Part shown: positions 48,715 to 57,953 of the stretch, piece by piece
How positions within the stretch are numbered: position 1 is the first letter of the stretch
Layout: every line of letters starts with the position of its first letter
Source: G963662905 sp963662905
GTDB lineage: Bacteria > Bacteroidota > Bacteroidia > Bacteroidales > WRLA01
Length of the DNA: 64,000 nucleotides
Reading direction: 5' to 3'
Assembly: GCA_963662905.2 (NCBI GenBank)
Contig: CAXXFD010000003.1
Coordinates: forward strand, 1,550,001-1,614,000
Position numbers and translations under genes: made by a program
Notes under the pieces: model-generated
The model's input: the letters and a program-made list of their open reading frames with translations, nothing else
What the model was told of the DNA's origin: nothing
The model's database searches: none

Positions 48715-50193
48715 TTACCTGCCTCCAGGAATACCCATGCCATAATATGCACGAAGTCCGTTAGGATAAGCTCCTTCTATCAGCACACCACCTTTTTTAC
48801 CATTCAGTATTTTCCTGATGTCTTTGGCATCATTTATTCTTTCTTTATCAATTTGTGTGATGATGAAATTTTTCCGCACACCGATCCTGCTTAAAGTTCC
48901 GGCTTCAATATCAGAAACGCGAACGCCGTTTTTGAGACCAAGCTTTTCCAGTTCTTCCTGAGAAACTCTCATAAACGAAGCACCTAATTCAGGGAAATAC
49001 TCTTCTTTTTCTTTTTGTACCACTTCAGTATTTCCGTATTGGTTTTTGAGCACAACAGGAAAATGAAGACGGTCGCCAGCACGAAAAACTTCAACATCAA
49101 CCTGATCTCCCGGGCTGTGCTGGCCTATGCTTTCCATCAATTCTGCAGTGCTGTTGACCGGCTGGCTGTTTACTGAAAGAATCACATCACCGTCTTTTAT
49201 TCCGGCTTCTTCCGCAGAACCACCATCCATCAAGCCGGCGATATACACGCCTCCTGGCGTATCAAGCCCTACCTGATCTGCCAGCTCGCTGTTCACATCC
49301 AAAATCTGCACACCGATAAAGCCTCTTTGGGTTTCTCCATAGAGCATCAGGTCGTTCACAACTTTTTTAACGATATTTACCGGAATAGCAAAAGAATATC
49401 CCGCATAATATCCGGTACCCGTTGCAATTGCCGCATTAATCCCGATAAGTTCTCCTTGCGTGTTTACCAGAGCACCACCACTGTTGCCCCGGTTTACAGC
49501 TGCATCGGTCTGAATGAACGATTCAATTGTAGAACCGTTCGGATTGCGCAAAATATGGATGTTCCGTGCTTTGGCACTAACAATTCCGGCCGTAACGGTG
49601 GATGTAAGGTTAAATGGGTTTCCCACAGCAAGCACCCACTCCCCTACCCGTGCATCATCGGAATTACCAAAAGGAATGAAAGGCAAATCTACTTCATCCA
49701 CTTTTATAAGCGCAAGGTCGGTGGTGGGATCCGTACCTATAACTCTTGCTTCGTAGCTACGTTTATCATTCAATGTCACCTCAACATAATCAGCTCCGCT
49801 CACAACATGATTGTTCGTGACAATATACCCATCTTCGGAAATAATAACGCCACTGCCCATTCCCAAAGCGCCCCGATTTTGTTTTTTGTAATTGTAATGC
49901 GGGCTTCCCATATAATCACGAAACGCGTCAAAAAAATCGTCATATACAGAGCTTTTGCGTTCAAATTCGGTCGTAATATGCACGACACCGTGCACTGTGC
50001 GTTCTGCGGCCAGTTCAAAACTGGGCACATTCGGTGGTGTAACCGACAACAAAGCCTCTGCAACCGGTATATTATTTTCTCGCAATACTTCTTTGATAAC
50101 AACTTCTTTGTCACCCGATACAAAATGGTAAATACCGACGCTAATAATACTACTTGTCAGGGCAATCAGAATAACTGGCAGATATTTTTTCAT
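48715..50193 (-). CDS. degP: Periplasmic serine protease DegP/HtrA
   Basis: The 492-aa precursor begins MKKYLPVILIALTSSIISVG, a signal or anchor segment; ATG 50193 was preferred over one at 50229 for this reason. The trypsin-like triad is complete: His129 (TNNHV), Asp159 (TDLAL) and Ser238 (RGNSGG). Two PDZ domains follow (QRGFIGVQILDVNSELAD and the region with ELEKLGLKNGVRVSDIEAG). It degrades or refolds damaged envelope proteins. It is divergent from dapF. Confidence 0.95.
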   Translation of the reverse strand: MKKYLPVILIALTSSIISVGIYHFVSGDKEVVIKEVLRENNIPVAEALLSVTPPNVPSFELAAERTVHGVVHITTEFERKSSVYDDFFDAFRDYMGSPHYNYKKQNRGALGMGSGVIISEDGYIVTNNHVVSGADYVEVTLNDKRSYEARVIGTDPTTDLALIKVDEVDLPFIPFGNSDDARVGEWVLAVGNPFNLTSTVTAGIVSAKARNIHILRNPNGSTIESFIQTDAAVNRGNSGGALVNTQGELIGINAAIATGTGYYAGYSFAIPVNIVKKVVNDLMLYGETQRGFIGVQILDVNSELADQVGLDTPGGVYIAGLMDGGSAEEAGIKDGDVILSVNSQPVNSTAELMESIGQHSPGDQVDVEVFRAGDRLHFPVVLKNQYGNTEVVQKEKEEYFPELGASFMRVSQEELEKLGLKNGVRVSDIEAGTLSRIGVRKNFIITQIDKERINDAKDIRKILNGKKGGVLIEGAYPNGLRAYYGMGIPGGR

Positions 50194-50336
50194 AATGCAT
50201 TTATTTTTGAGTTTCCTATCATTTATCAAAAAAAACGCCAGAAGCAGCTAAAAGGTTATAAGCCAATCGTTAATTTTTGTTAATCCGAATACAAAATCAG
50301 CATATGCTTCAAAGAACCCGCTATCCTTAATCTTAT

Positions 50337-50344
50337 TACCTTTG
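50337..50344 (+). promoter_or_regulatory. Promoter of the dapF operon
   Basis: TACCTTTG matches TAnnTTTG and lies 19 nt before the dapF start; the -33 TTG is not obvious. Confidence 0.55.
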
Positions 50345-50363
50345 TAGCTTAAAGATTCTTTAT

Positions 50364-51167
50364 ATGACAAAAAATCCTGTTCACTTTTTTAAATACCACG
50401 GCAGTGGAAATGATTTCATTATGATCGACAAGCGGGATTTGGGTGTTGAAGTCCAAACGGAATTAATTGCCCAATTATGCGCACGACATTTTGGCATTGG
50501 AGCCGATGGGCTTATTTTGCTTGAAGAAAGCACGGAACATGATTTCAAAATGCGCTATTTTAATTCCGATGGAAACGAAGCCAGCATGTGCGGAAACGGA
50601 GGCAGGAGCATTGTGGCATTTGCATATGAACTCGGTATTATTGACAAAGGCAAGATCTGCTCTTTTGAAGCAGTGGACGGAATGCACGAAGCTATTGTTT
50701 TGTCTGCTGAAAATAACCGCTATCAGATTAATTTAAAAATGTCGGATGCAGCATTGCCCGGAATGGATGATGGAGATTATATTCTGGACACCGGTTCGCC
50801 GCATTTCGTGCATTTTACAGAGAAGATGCCGGAAGATTTTATTGCCAAAGCTGCTGCCATTCGGAATAATGATAAATTCTGCAAAGAAGGAATCAACGTA
50901 AATTTCATAGAAGAAAAAGACAGCAAGCTTATCATACGCACTTTTGAACGCGGCGTGGAAGATGAAACGCTCAGCTGTGGAACAGGCACAACGGCTGCCG
51001 TCCTTTGCCATGCCTTCAAAAATGGCCAAAAAGAAGGCCAAACAAATGTAGTCAGCCGTGGAGGGAATTTAAAGGTATCGTATAAAACAGATATCCAGAC
51101 CAACACTTTCACTGATATTTGGCTTGAAGGCCCGGTAATGCGCGTTTTTGAAGGAAAAACATTTTAA
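50364..51167 (+). CDS. dapF: Diaminopimelate epimerase
   Basis: DapF interconverts LL- and meso-diaminopimelate for lysine and peptidoglycan synthesis. The 267-aa protein has both catalytic Cys: Cys76 in NEASMCGNGGRS and Cys205 in ETLSCGTGTTA. FFKYHGSGNDFIMID opens the N-terminal half. It heads a tight operon with a GNAT enzyme, mltG, a phosphohexomutase and a DUF2279 gene. Confidence 0.97.
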   Translation: MTKNPVHFFKYHGSGNDFIMIDKRDLGVEVQTELIAQLCARHFGIGADGLILLEESTEHDFKMRYFNSDGNEASMCGNGGRSIVAFAYELGIIDKGKICSFEAVDGMHEAIVLSAENNRYQINLKMSDAALPGMDDGDYILDTGSPHFVHFTEKMPEDFIAKAAAIRNNDKFCKEGINVNFIEEKDSKLIIRTFERGVEDETLSCGTGTTAAVLCHAFKNGQKEGQTNVVSRGGNLKVSYKTDIQTNTFTDIWLEGPVMRVFEGKTF

Positions 51168-51168
51168 T

Positions 51169-51696
51169 ATGCATGGAGAAAAAATATACCTGAGGGCTCT
51201 CGAACCCGGCGATATCGACATGCTACTCGAGATGGAAAACGACACAGACATCTGGAAAGTCAGCAACACCACTGTGCCTTTCAGTCGTTTTGATATGGAA
51301 CAATACTTGATGACCGGTGATAAAGACATTTACATGGCACGGCAGTTAAGGCTGATGATTGCTGAAAAAAAATCAGATGAAACATTTGGTGCTATTGACC
51401 TCTATGATTTTGATCCGGCCAACCGTAGGGCGGGTGTAGGCATTCTGATATGCAAAAAATACAGAAGCTCCGGTGCCGCATCTGAAGCCCTCGAACTTTT
51501 AAAAGAATATGCTTTTAAAACATTGAGCTTTACCCAAATCTACGCCCAAATCCATACCGACAATGAAACAAGTATCCAATTATTCCGTAAACATGGTTTT
51601 AGTGAAAGCGGCATCCTGAAAAAATGGACTCTATATAATAATGTATGGTTTGATACGATGATGCTGCAATGTATAAACCCTGATTTTAAATCCTGA
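51169..51696 (+). CDS. GNAT N-acetyltransferase (RimJ/RimL type)
   Basis: The 175-aa protein has the GNAT fold of the RimJ/RimL group: IYLRALEPGDIDMLLEMEN at the N-terminus, AGVGILICKKYRSSGAASEA with the acetyl-CoA loop (R/Q-x-x-G-x-A/G form), and NETSIQLFRKHGFSESG. Start ATG 51169 gives MHGEKIYLRA and follows dapF by 1 nt. It lies 4 nt before mltG. The acetylated substrate is unknown; its place among wall-synthesis genes is suggestive only. Confidence 0.88.
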   Translation: MHGEKIYLRALEPGDIDMLLEMENDTDIWKVSNTTVPFSRFDMEQYLMTGDKDIYMARQLRLMIAEKKSDETFGAIDLYDFDPANRRAGVGILICKKYRSSGAASEALELLKEYAFKTLSFTQIYAQIHTDNETSIQLFRKHGFSESGILKKWTLYNNVWFDTMMLQCINPDFKS

Positions 51697-51700
51697 GAAA

Positions 51701-52789
51701 ATGGCCTATTATCACAGCAAATACGGAGCAGGTTACAAAAGAAAGAAACGCGCGAAGCTCAACCGCGTAATTTTCCTGATTTTGTTTGTCTTTATATTGA
51801 TTTCCGGGTTTGCTGCCTATAAACTCTATCAGGCTATTTTTGACCCCAATACCTGGACTGCCGATCAAAAAGCTGAAATCATAACTGTTCCGACCGGCAG
51901 TAATTATGATGATCTGCGCAAAATATTATATGAAAACGGCCTGGTCGTAAACCGCCAAAGCTTTGAATGGCTGGCCGAACGAAAAAAACTTCCGCAAAGC
52001 ATTAAATCAGGTATGTATTCTATTCCCCACGGAATGAACAATAATGATTTGATTAATATGCTGCGCGCCGGCATGCAAACCCCCACAAAACTTATTTTCC
52101 ACAACATCAACACCAAAGAAGAACTTGCCGGAAGCCTGAGCAAACAGATCGAGGCTGATTCATTATCAATTATCCGTATGCTGAACGACAGCCTCTTTCA
52201 AGCTTCGTTGGGATTGGACACCGCAACTGCCGTTTGCCTCTTTATTCCCAATACGTATGAATTTTTCTGGAATACCACTGCAAAGCAATTGTTCAACCGA
52301 ATGGACAGCGAATACAACAAATTCTGGAATAAAAAACGCAGGGTCCTGGCCGACAGCATCGGGATGAGTCCGGCTGAAGTAATGACCCTCGCCAGCATTG
52401 TAGAAAAGGAAACCAATAAAAACGATGAAAAAGCACGTATTGCAGGAGTTTATCTCAACCGCTTAAAATCAGGATGGCGTTTACAGGCCGATCCAACCCT
52501 AAAGTTTGCCATGCGCAACTTTGGGTTAAGGCGCATCCTTACAGCACACCTTGAATATGATTCTCCCTACAACACATATTTGCATACCGGAATACCGCCC
52601 GGCCCTATTTGCCTGCCGTCTATCAAAAGTATTGATGCCGTGCTCAATGCCGAAAAACACAATTACTATTTTTTCTGCGCAAAAGCAGACCTCTCGGGCT
52701 ATCATGAATTTTCAAAAACCTCTGCCGAACATGGTGCCAATGCCCGGAAGTACCATGACGCACTAAACCGAAACAGAATTTACCGATAA
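51701..52789 (+). CDS. mltG: Endolytic murein transglycosylase MltG
   Basis: MltG cleaves nascent glycan strands and is thought to act as a terminase. The 362-aa protein has a single N-terminal membrane helix (VIFLILFVFILISGFAAYKL), a YceG-type domain with a LysM-like region, and the catalytic motif ASIVEKET (catalytic Glu near residue 233). Further conserved parts are LQADPTLKFA and YNTYLHTGIPPGPI. It is 1 nt upstream of the phosphohexomutase gene. Confidence 0.95.
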   Translation: MAYYHSKYGAGYKRKKRAKLNRVIFLILFVFILISGFAAYKLYQAIFDPNTWTADQKAEIITVPTGSNYDDLRKILYENGLVVNRQSFEWLAERKKLPQSIKSGMYSIPHGMNNNDLINMLRAGMQTPTKLIFHNINTKEELAGSLSKQIEADSLSIIRMLNDSLFQASLGLDTATAVCLFIPNTYEFFWNTTAKQLFNRMDSEYNKFWNKKRRVLADSIGMSPAEVMTLASIVEKETNKNDEKARIAGVYLNRLKSGWRLQADPTLKFAMRNFGLRRILTAHLEYDSPYNTYLHTGIPPGPICLPSIKSIDAVLNAEKHNYYFFCAKADLSGYHEFSKTSAEHGANARKYHDALNRNRIYR

Positions 52790-52790
52790 A

Positions 52791-54137
52791 ATGAAAGCAT
52801 TTAAAGCCTATGATATCCGGGGTGTTTACAATAAGGATTTCAATAAATCCGACGCCCTGAAAACAGCTAATTACCTCGCTCAGGTATTCAAACCCAAAAA
52901 AGTCCTCATCGGAAGGGATGTCCGCGAAAGCAGTGATGAAATTTTTGAAGCGCTGTGCACCGGTTTCACACAAGCCGGACTTGATGTTGATGATGCCGGA
53001 CTCACAACAACGCCTATGGTGTATTATCTTACCGCAGCAAAAAACTATGAACTCTCGGTGATGATCACCGCTTCGCACAATTCGTCCGAATACAACGGAA
53101 TGAAAGTTAGCGGTCCAAAAGCCAGTCCCATAGGTTTCGACAGTGGCTTAAACAAAGTCAAGGATTTATACGACAAAAATACAGAACTGATAAACCTGAA
53201 TCAGAAGGGAAATGTCAAGCGTTTTGACTTCAGGCAGGAATATCTTGATTTCCTGCAGAAATACAAGTCAGATCACAGCAATTTAAAAATGGCCGTGGAT
53301 TGCTCCAATGGAATGGCCGGATTTTTTATTAAAGACCTTCTCGGAGATACACCTTATTATATTAATAAAATTCCCGACGGCACTTTTCCGGGACATGATC
53401 CCAATCCTTTGATCATGAAAAATGTGGAGCAGTTGCAAAAGCTCACATTGGAAAAAAACTGCGATATGGGCATCATTTTCGATGGGGATGCCGACCGCGT
53501 AATGTTTGTTGATGAAAGAGGAGCATTTATTCCGCCTGACCTCATCATCGCTTTAATGGGACACTATTTTCTCGAAGGCAAAGAAGGAGGGCAAAAAGTA
53601 CTTCAGGACATTCGTTCCTCCAAAGCTGTAGGCGAATATCTTGGCCGCTTTGGTGCAGAAATGCATACCTGGCGAGTAGGCAGGGCATATGCAGCGCTCA
53701 AGCTGCGTGAAATTGACGCCCTTTACGGAGGAGAACTGGCCGGCCATTATTATTTCCGCGATTTCTTCTATAGCGATTCCGGTTTGATGGCCGCACTGAT
53801 TGTCATCTCCATTGTTAGCCGTTTCCATAAAGAGGGAAAAACGTTTTCCGAGCTCATTTCCGACATTAGGGCCTATGTCAATTCCGGCGAAATCAATTAC
53901 AGCATCGAGCGCAAAGAGGAAGCAATGGAAGCCATAAAAGATCATTTCGCTCAAAAAGAAAAAACTACCCGATTTATGGATTTTGATGGCTACCGCCTGG
54001 AATTCCCGGACTGGTGGTTTAATGTTCGCCCATCAAATACTGAACCTTACCTTCGCTTTATTGCTGAAGCCAAAAACCCTGATTTACTGGAGCAGAAACT
54101 CCATGAAGCAGAGAAAATCATCAAGCAATACTCCTGA
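52791..54137 (+). CDS. manB: Phosphomannomutase/phosphoglucomutase
   Basis: The 448-aa protein belongs to the alpha-D-phosphohexomutase family: the phosphoserine loop TASHNSSEYNGMK, the Mg-binding DGDADR, the sugar-binding GGELAGHYYFRD and the phosphate-binding RPSNTEPYLR. It interconverts mannose or glucose 6- and 1-phosphates for surface polysaccharide and glycoprotein synthesis. The GEXSGH-type sugar loop reads GGELAGHYYF, which fits a PMM/PGM. Its stop overlaps the next start by 1 nt (TGATG). Confidence 0.9.
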   Translation: MKAFKAYDIRGVYNKDFNKSDALKTANYLAQVFKPKKVLIGRDVRESSDEIFEALCTGFTQAGLDVDDAGLTTTPMVYYLTAAKNYELSVMITASHNSSEYNGMKVSGPKASPIGFDSGLNKVKDLYDKNTELINLNQKGNVKRFDFRQEYLDFLQKYKSDHSNLKMAVDCSNGMAGFFIKDLLGDTPYYINKIPDGTFPGHDPNPLIMKNVEQLQKLTLEKNCDMGIIFDGDADRVMFVDERGAFIPPDLIIALMGHYFLEGKEGGQKVLQDIRSSKAVGEYLGRFGAEMHTWRVGRAYAALKLREIDALYGGELAGHYYFRDFFYSDSGLMAALIVISIVSRFHKEGKTFSELISDIRAYVNSGEINYSIERKEEAMEAIKDHFAQKEKTTRFMDFDGYRLEFPDWWFNVRPSNTEPYLRFIAEAKNPDLLEQKLHEAEKIIKQYS

Positions 54138-55084
54138 TGGGAAAAAGGGCACTGTCCGGCAAACCGACATTTGCAATACTGCTCAGTATTGTGATGCTGT
54201 TTATGCTTTCAACAAATAGCTACGCCCAAACGGATGACGGTTTTTTGAAATTCCCGGACAGCCTCAATAAAAAAAGGCTGCGCACGGTATTAATTGCAGA
54301 GGGCACAATAATAGCAGGTTCTATGGCCGGACTCTATGCTTTGTGGTACAAGGATTATCCAATGACCAGCTTTCATTTTTTCAATGATAATGATGAATGG
54401 CTGCAAATGGATAAAGCGGGCCATCTGGTCACCTCCTATTATATCAGCAGGATCGGCTATACCAGTCTTCGCTGGAGCGGAGTTGATGAGAAACGGGCAA
54501 TCCTTTATGGAGGAAGCCTTGGGTTCCTTTTTCAGTCCACCATTGAAATCCTCGACGGTTTTTCTGCCGAATGGGGCGCCAGCACAGGCGACATCATTGC
54601 CAATACAGCTGGTTCATTGATTTTTATGGGGCAACAATTCGGTTGGGGCGAACAACGTATCACTTTAAAATACAGCTTTCACCCTACAGAATACCCCGAT
54701 TACCGCCCGGACCTGCTGGGGAGCAATATTTTTCAATGGCCGTTGAAAGACTATAACGGGCAAACCTACTGGCTCAGCACCAATATCAAGTCCTTTTTCA
54801 AAGGAAGCAATATACCGGAATGGCTGAACGTATCTTTTGGCTACAGCGCAGATGGCATGACCGGTGCAAGTGAAAATTCCACGGAATATAATGGCAAGCC
54901 AATCCCCCATTTTGAGCGCAGGCGGCAGTTCCTTTTGTCGTTGGATGTTGATTTGCCCCGCATCAAAACACGCTCAAAATTCCTAAAGGCCGCTTTTAAC
55001 CTTTTAGGCTTTATAAAGGTGCCTTTTCCGGCACTTGAAATGGACAACAAAGGTCATTTTCGTTTTCACCCCATTTATTTTTAA
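54137..55084 (+). CDS. DUF2279 (YfiM-like) exported protein
   Basis: The 315-aa protein has a signal peptide (ILLSIVMLFMLSTNSYAQ) and a DUF2279 domain with DKAGHLVTSYYISRIGY, LGFLFQSTIEILDGFSAEWG and STGDIIANTAGSLIF, which recur in YfiM relatives. The C-terminal ~150 residues are beta-rich (YWLSTNIKSFF, FLLSLDVDLPRIKTRSK) and may be membrane-associated. Function is unknown. It overlaps the phosphohexomutase stop codon and closes the dapF operon. Confidence 0.85.
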   Translation: MGKRALSGKPTFAILLSIVMLFMLSTNSYAQTDDGFLKFPDSLNKKRLRTVLIAEGTIIAGSMAGLYALWYKDYPMTSFHFFNDNDEWLQMDKAGHLVTSYYISRIGYTSLRWSGVDEKRAILYGGSLGFLFQSTIEILDGFSAEWGASTGDIIANTAGSLIFMGQQFGWGEQRITLKYSFHPTEYPDYRPDLLGSNIFQWPLKDYNGQTYWLSTNIKSFFKGSNIPEWLNVSFGYSADGMTGASENSTEYNGKPIPHFERRRQFLLSLDVDLPRIKTRSKFLKAAFNLLGFIKVPFPALEMDNKGHFRFHPIYF

Positions 55085-55147
55085 TAATTGATTATGAATT
55101 GGTTAACCAAAATACAAGGAAAATTTCAGGAAAAATTAGCAGTGGAC

Positions 55148-55179
55148 TTGCATATCTAAAAAAATTATCTGTACATTTG
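55148..55179 (+). promoter_or_regulatory. Promoter of rplS
   Basis: TTG (55148-55150), a 21-nt spacer and TACATTTG (55172-55179), 37 nt before the ATG. Confidence 0.6.
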
Positions 55180-55216
55180 CACTCATTTTTGAGGAAACGC
55201 ATAAATATAGCTTACA

Positions 55217-55570
55217 ATGAGCAAACCGGAATTAATATCATTAATTGAGAATACAGTTGAGCAGAAGAAATTACCTGCTTTCAAAGCTGGAGATACTATT
55301 ACCGTATCGTATAAAATTAAAGAAGGAAACAAAGAACGTATTCAGAAATTTCAGGGTGTTGTTTTGCAACGCTCAGGCACTGGTCCTGCTGAAACTTTCA
55401 CTGTAAGGAAAATTTCCGGTAATACCGGCGTAGAACGTATTTTCCCGGTTTCCTCACCTTTCATCGATGATATCCAGATCAACAAGCGTGGTGTGGTTCG
55501 TCGTGCCCGCATCTTCTATCTGAGAGGCCTGCGCGGTAAGAAAGCCAGAATCAAAGAGAAAAGAATGTAG
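55217..55570 (+). CDS. rplS: Ribosomal protein L19
   Basis: L19 sits at the 30S-50S interface. The 117-aa protein has FKAGDTITVSYKIKEGNKER, FQGVVLQRSGTGPAETFTVR and RRARIFYLRGLRGKKARIKE, all typical. It has its own promoter and a strong terminator, and is far from trmD, with which it is often clustered in other phyla. Confidence 0.97.
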   Translation: MSKPELISLIENTVEQKKLPAFKAGDTITVSYKIKEGNKERIQKFQGVVLQRSGTGPAETFTVRKISGNTGVERIFPVSSPFIDDIQINKRGVVRRARIFYLRGLRGKKARIKEKRM

Positions 55571-55597
55571 TTTTGTTTTCATAATTTTTGGGATTTT

Positions 55598-55632
55598 TTA
55601 CCCGGGTCAATTCGTTGGTCCGGGTTTTTTGG
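55598..55632 (+). terminator. Terminator of rplS
   Basis: ACCCGG (55600-55605) pairs with CCGGGT (55620-55625), followed by seven T. It rules out a start upstream of 55681 for the next gene. Confidence 0.8.
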
Positions 55633-55680
55633 TTTCATCGGATAGTACTTTTATTGTACATTAGCATAAAAAACAAATCA

Positions 55681-57900
55681 ATGGACAGAAAGACAAAAGG
55701 ATTTGGAACAGCGCCGGTATTTTTTACGGCTATATCGACCATTCTGGGAGCAATTCTTTTTCTCCGCTTCGGCTTTGCCACCGGCACACTGGGTTTCTGG
55801 GGCATTGCGGTCATTATATTGCTGGGGCATATGGTCACAGTACCCACCGCTCTGGCCATCAGTGAAATTGCCACAAACAAACGCGTAGAAGGCGGTGGCG
55901 AGTATTTCATCATATCCCGCTCTTTTGGACTCAACATTGGCGCCACAATTGGCATTGCACTGTTTTTTTCCCAGGCCATCAGTGTGGCTTTTTACATTAT
56001 TGCGTTCACGGAATCCTTTCAGTTCCTTTTTGATTTCCTGATGCGCGATTACGGCATCAACCTGCCCCGACAGGCAATCAGCATTCCTGCCATGGCAGCA
56101 CTTGCACTACTAATTTATAAAAAAGGGGCTGGCGTTGGGGTAAAAACCCTCTACATCGTTGTGGCCATACTTTTTGTGGCTCTGGGCTTGTTTTTTGCGG
56201 GCAGTGGACTCCAGCAGAACGATTTGAATTTCTTCACATCCAATGCTAATTTTCGCAATATGAATGATTTTTTCTTCGTCTTTGCTATTGTTTTTCCGGC
56301 TTTCACCGGGATGACGGCAGGCGTTGGATTGTCCGGTGAATTAAAAAAACCTTCGCGCAGTATTCCCATGGGAACCGTAACGGCCACTTTTGCCGGGATG
56401 TTACTGTATTTCATTATTGCGTTTAAGCTGGCTTGGTCCGCCCCTGCTGACGCGCTAATTAACGACCAGTTTGTTATGGGCAAAATTGCATTGGGCGGAG
56501 CATTTATTATCCCGCTCGGATTGGCCGCCAGCACAATATCTTCTGCCATTGGGAGCATTCTGGTTGCTCCGCGCACCCTTCAGGCCCTTGCTATGGACAA
56601 TGCTTTTCCATGGAAAATAACCAATGACTTTCTTTCAAAAAGTCGCGCATCGGATGGCGAGCCGGTTTCCGCAACCTTGGTAACCGTTATTATTGCTTTT
56701 GCTTTTGTTGCAATGGGCAATGTAAATGCCGTTGCGGAAGTCATCAGTATGTTTTTTATGCTGACTTACGGATCCCTCTGTTTGATCAGTTTCCTGAACC
56801 ATTTCGGATCTTCCCCTTCTTACCGCCCAAGTTTCCGCTCACGCTGGCCTCTTTCATTAATGGGGTTTCTGGTTTCCGTTTGGGTGATGTTTAAAATCAA
56901 CACCATCTATGCTTTGGCCGCTATTTTGCTGATGGCCATTCTCTACATCTACCTGAATTCATACCATAAAGAGCGCAAAGGGCTTGCCGATATTTTCACC
57001 AATGCGCTTTATCAGCTGAACCGCAACCTGCAGGTTTTTCTGCAAAAAAAACACCTGCAACAGCAGGGAAACGAATGGCGGCCCAGTGCAATTTGTATTT
57101 CCGGCGACAGCTTCAAGCGCAATACGGCATTTATGATGCTCAACTGGATTTCCTATAAATACGGTTTTGGCACCTATCTGCACCGCATTGAGGGGTATTA
57201 CTCCAAAAGCAGCTCACAAAAAGCGCATGAAGAACTCAAACGCCTGATCAACGTTACCAGCCAAATGGAAAACCATGTGTATATCGACACAATTGTGAGT
57301 CCGTCATATACCTCAGCTATTGCCCAATCCATCCAGATTCCCGGAATTTCGGGCATGGAAAACAATATGATCATTTTTGAATACGATAAAGATGATCCCA
57401 AAAAACTGGACGAAATCACCGAAAACTTTTCACTGGTTCATGCTGGCAATTTTGATGTGTGCATTCTGGCCACCAGCAGCCGGCAGATACAATTCCAAAA
57501 CGGCATCCACATTTGGATAAAATCAACCGACACTGAAAATGCCAATTTGATGATCCTTCTGAGTTTTATTATCCTGGGACATCCCGACTGGAAAAAAGGC
57601 GACATCAAAATATTTGAAATCTGCAAACAGGAAAAACTTAAAGAAACACGCCAAAAAATGGAGGAACTTGTTGTAAGCGGACGCCTTCCGATAACTTCAT
57701 CAAACATTCAACTGATCGTTGATGTGGAAGGAAAATCGATCCGCGAGCAAATCATTGAACGCTCACGTGATGCGGGACTGACTTTTATCGGCTTCCGTGA
57801 AGAAAGCCTGCGGCACGACAAAGCTGAACTCTTTAGCGGATACGAAGAAATGGGCTCCATCCTTTTTGTAAATTCGCAAATGAAAAAGCTGATCGAATAG
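55681..57900 (+). CDS. SLC12-like (cation-chloride cotransporter-type) permease
   Basis: The 739-aa protein has ~12 membrane segments in the APC fold in its first ~450 residues (start GFGTAPVFFTAISTILGAIL, then VGLSGELKKPSRSIPMGTVT in the helix-6 region). It has a soluble ~280-residue C-terminal domain beginning KERKGLADIFTNALYQL. The size and long cytoplasmic C-terminus resemble SLC12 cotransporters (Na/K/Cl), though some close relatives are amino acid permeases. ATG 55681 was chosen, because an in-frame extension upstream would run through the rplS terminator. Transported ion or amino acid unknown. Confidence 0.78.
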   Translation: MDRKTKGFGTAPVFFTAISTILGAILFLRFGFATGTLGFWGIAVIILLGHMVTVPTALAISEIATNKRVEGGGEYFIISRSFGLNIGATIGIALFFSQAISVAFYIIAFTESFQFLFDFLMRDYGINLPRQAISIPAMAALALLIYKKGAGVGVKTLYIVVAILFVALGLFFAGSGLQQNDLNFFTSNANFRNMNDFFFVFAIVFPAFTGMTAGVGLSGELKKPSRSIPMGTVTATFAGMLLYFIIAFKLAWSAPADALINDQFVMGKIALGGAFIIPLGLAASTISSAIGSILVAPRTLQALAMDNAFPWKITNDFLSKSRASDGEPVSATLVTVIIAFAFVAMGNVNAVAEVISMFFMLTYGSLCLISFLNHFGSSPSYRPSFRSRWPLSLMGFLVSVWVMFKINTIYALAAILLMAILYIYLNSYHKERKGLADIFTNALYQLNRNLQVFLQKKHLQQQGNEWRPSAICISGDSFKRNTAFMMLNWISYKYGFGTYLHRIEGYYSKSSSQKAHEELKRLINVTSQMENHVYIDTIVSPSYTSAIAQSIQIPGISGMENNMIIFEYDKDDPKKLDEITENFSLVHAGNFDVCILATSSRQIQFQNGIHIWIKSTDTENANLMILLSFIILGHPDWKKGDIKIFEICKQEKLKETRQKMEELVVSGRLPITSSNIQLIVDVEGKSIREQIIERSRDAGLTFIGFREESLRHDKAELFSGYEEMGSILFVNSQMKKLIE

Positions 57901-57953
57901 GAACGCACATGGATTCCCTGAAAGCTGTATTCAAAAAAACTAAATTACTAAAA

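Noticed and set aside
48459..48752. A 97-codon minus frame between rpoD and degP.
   Set aside because: It overlaps both genes and has no family motif; the spacer contains no supportable gene.
55588..55680. A longer N-terminus of the SLC12-like transporter.
   Set aside because: It would be translated through the rplS terminator hairpin.
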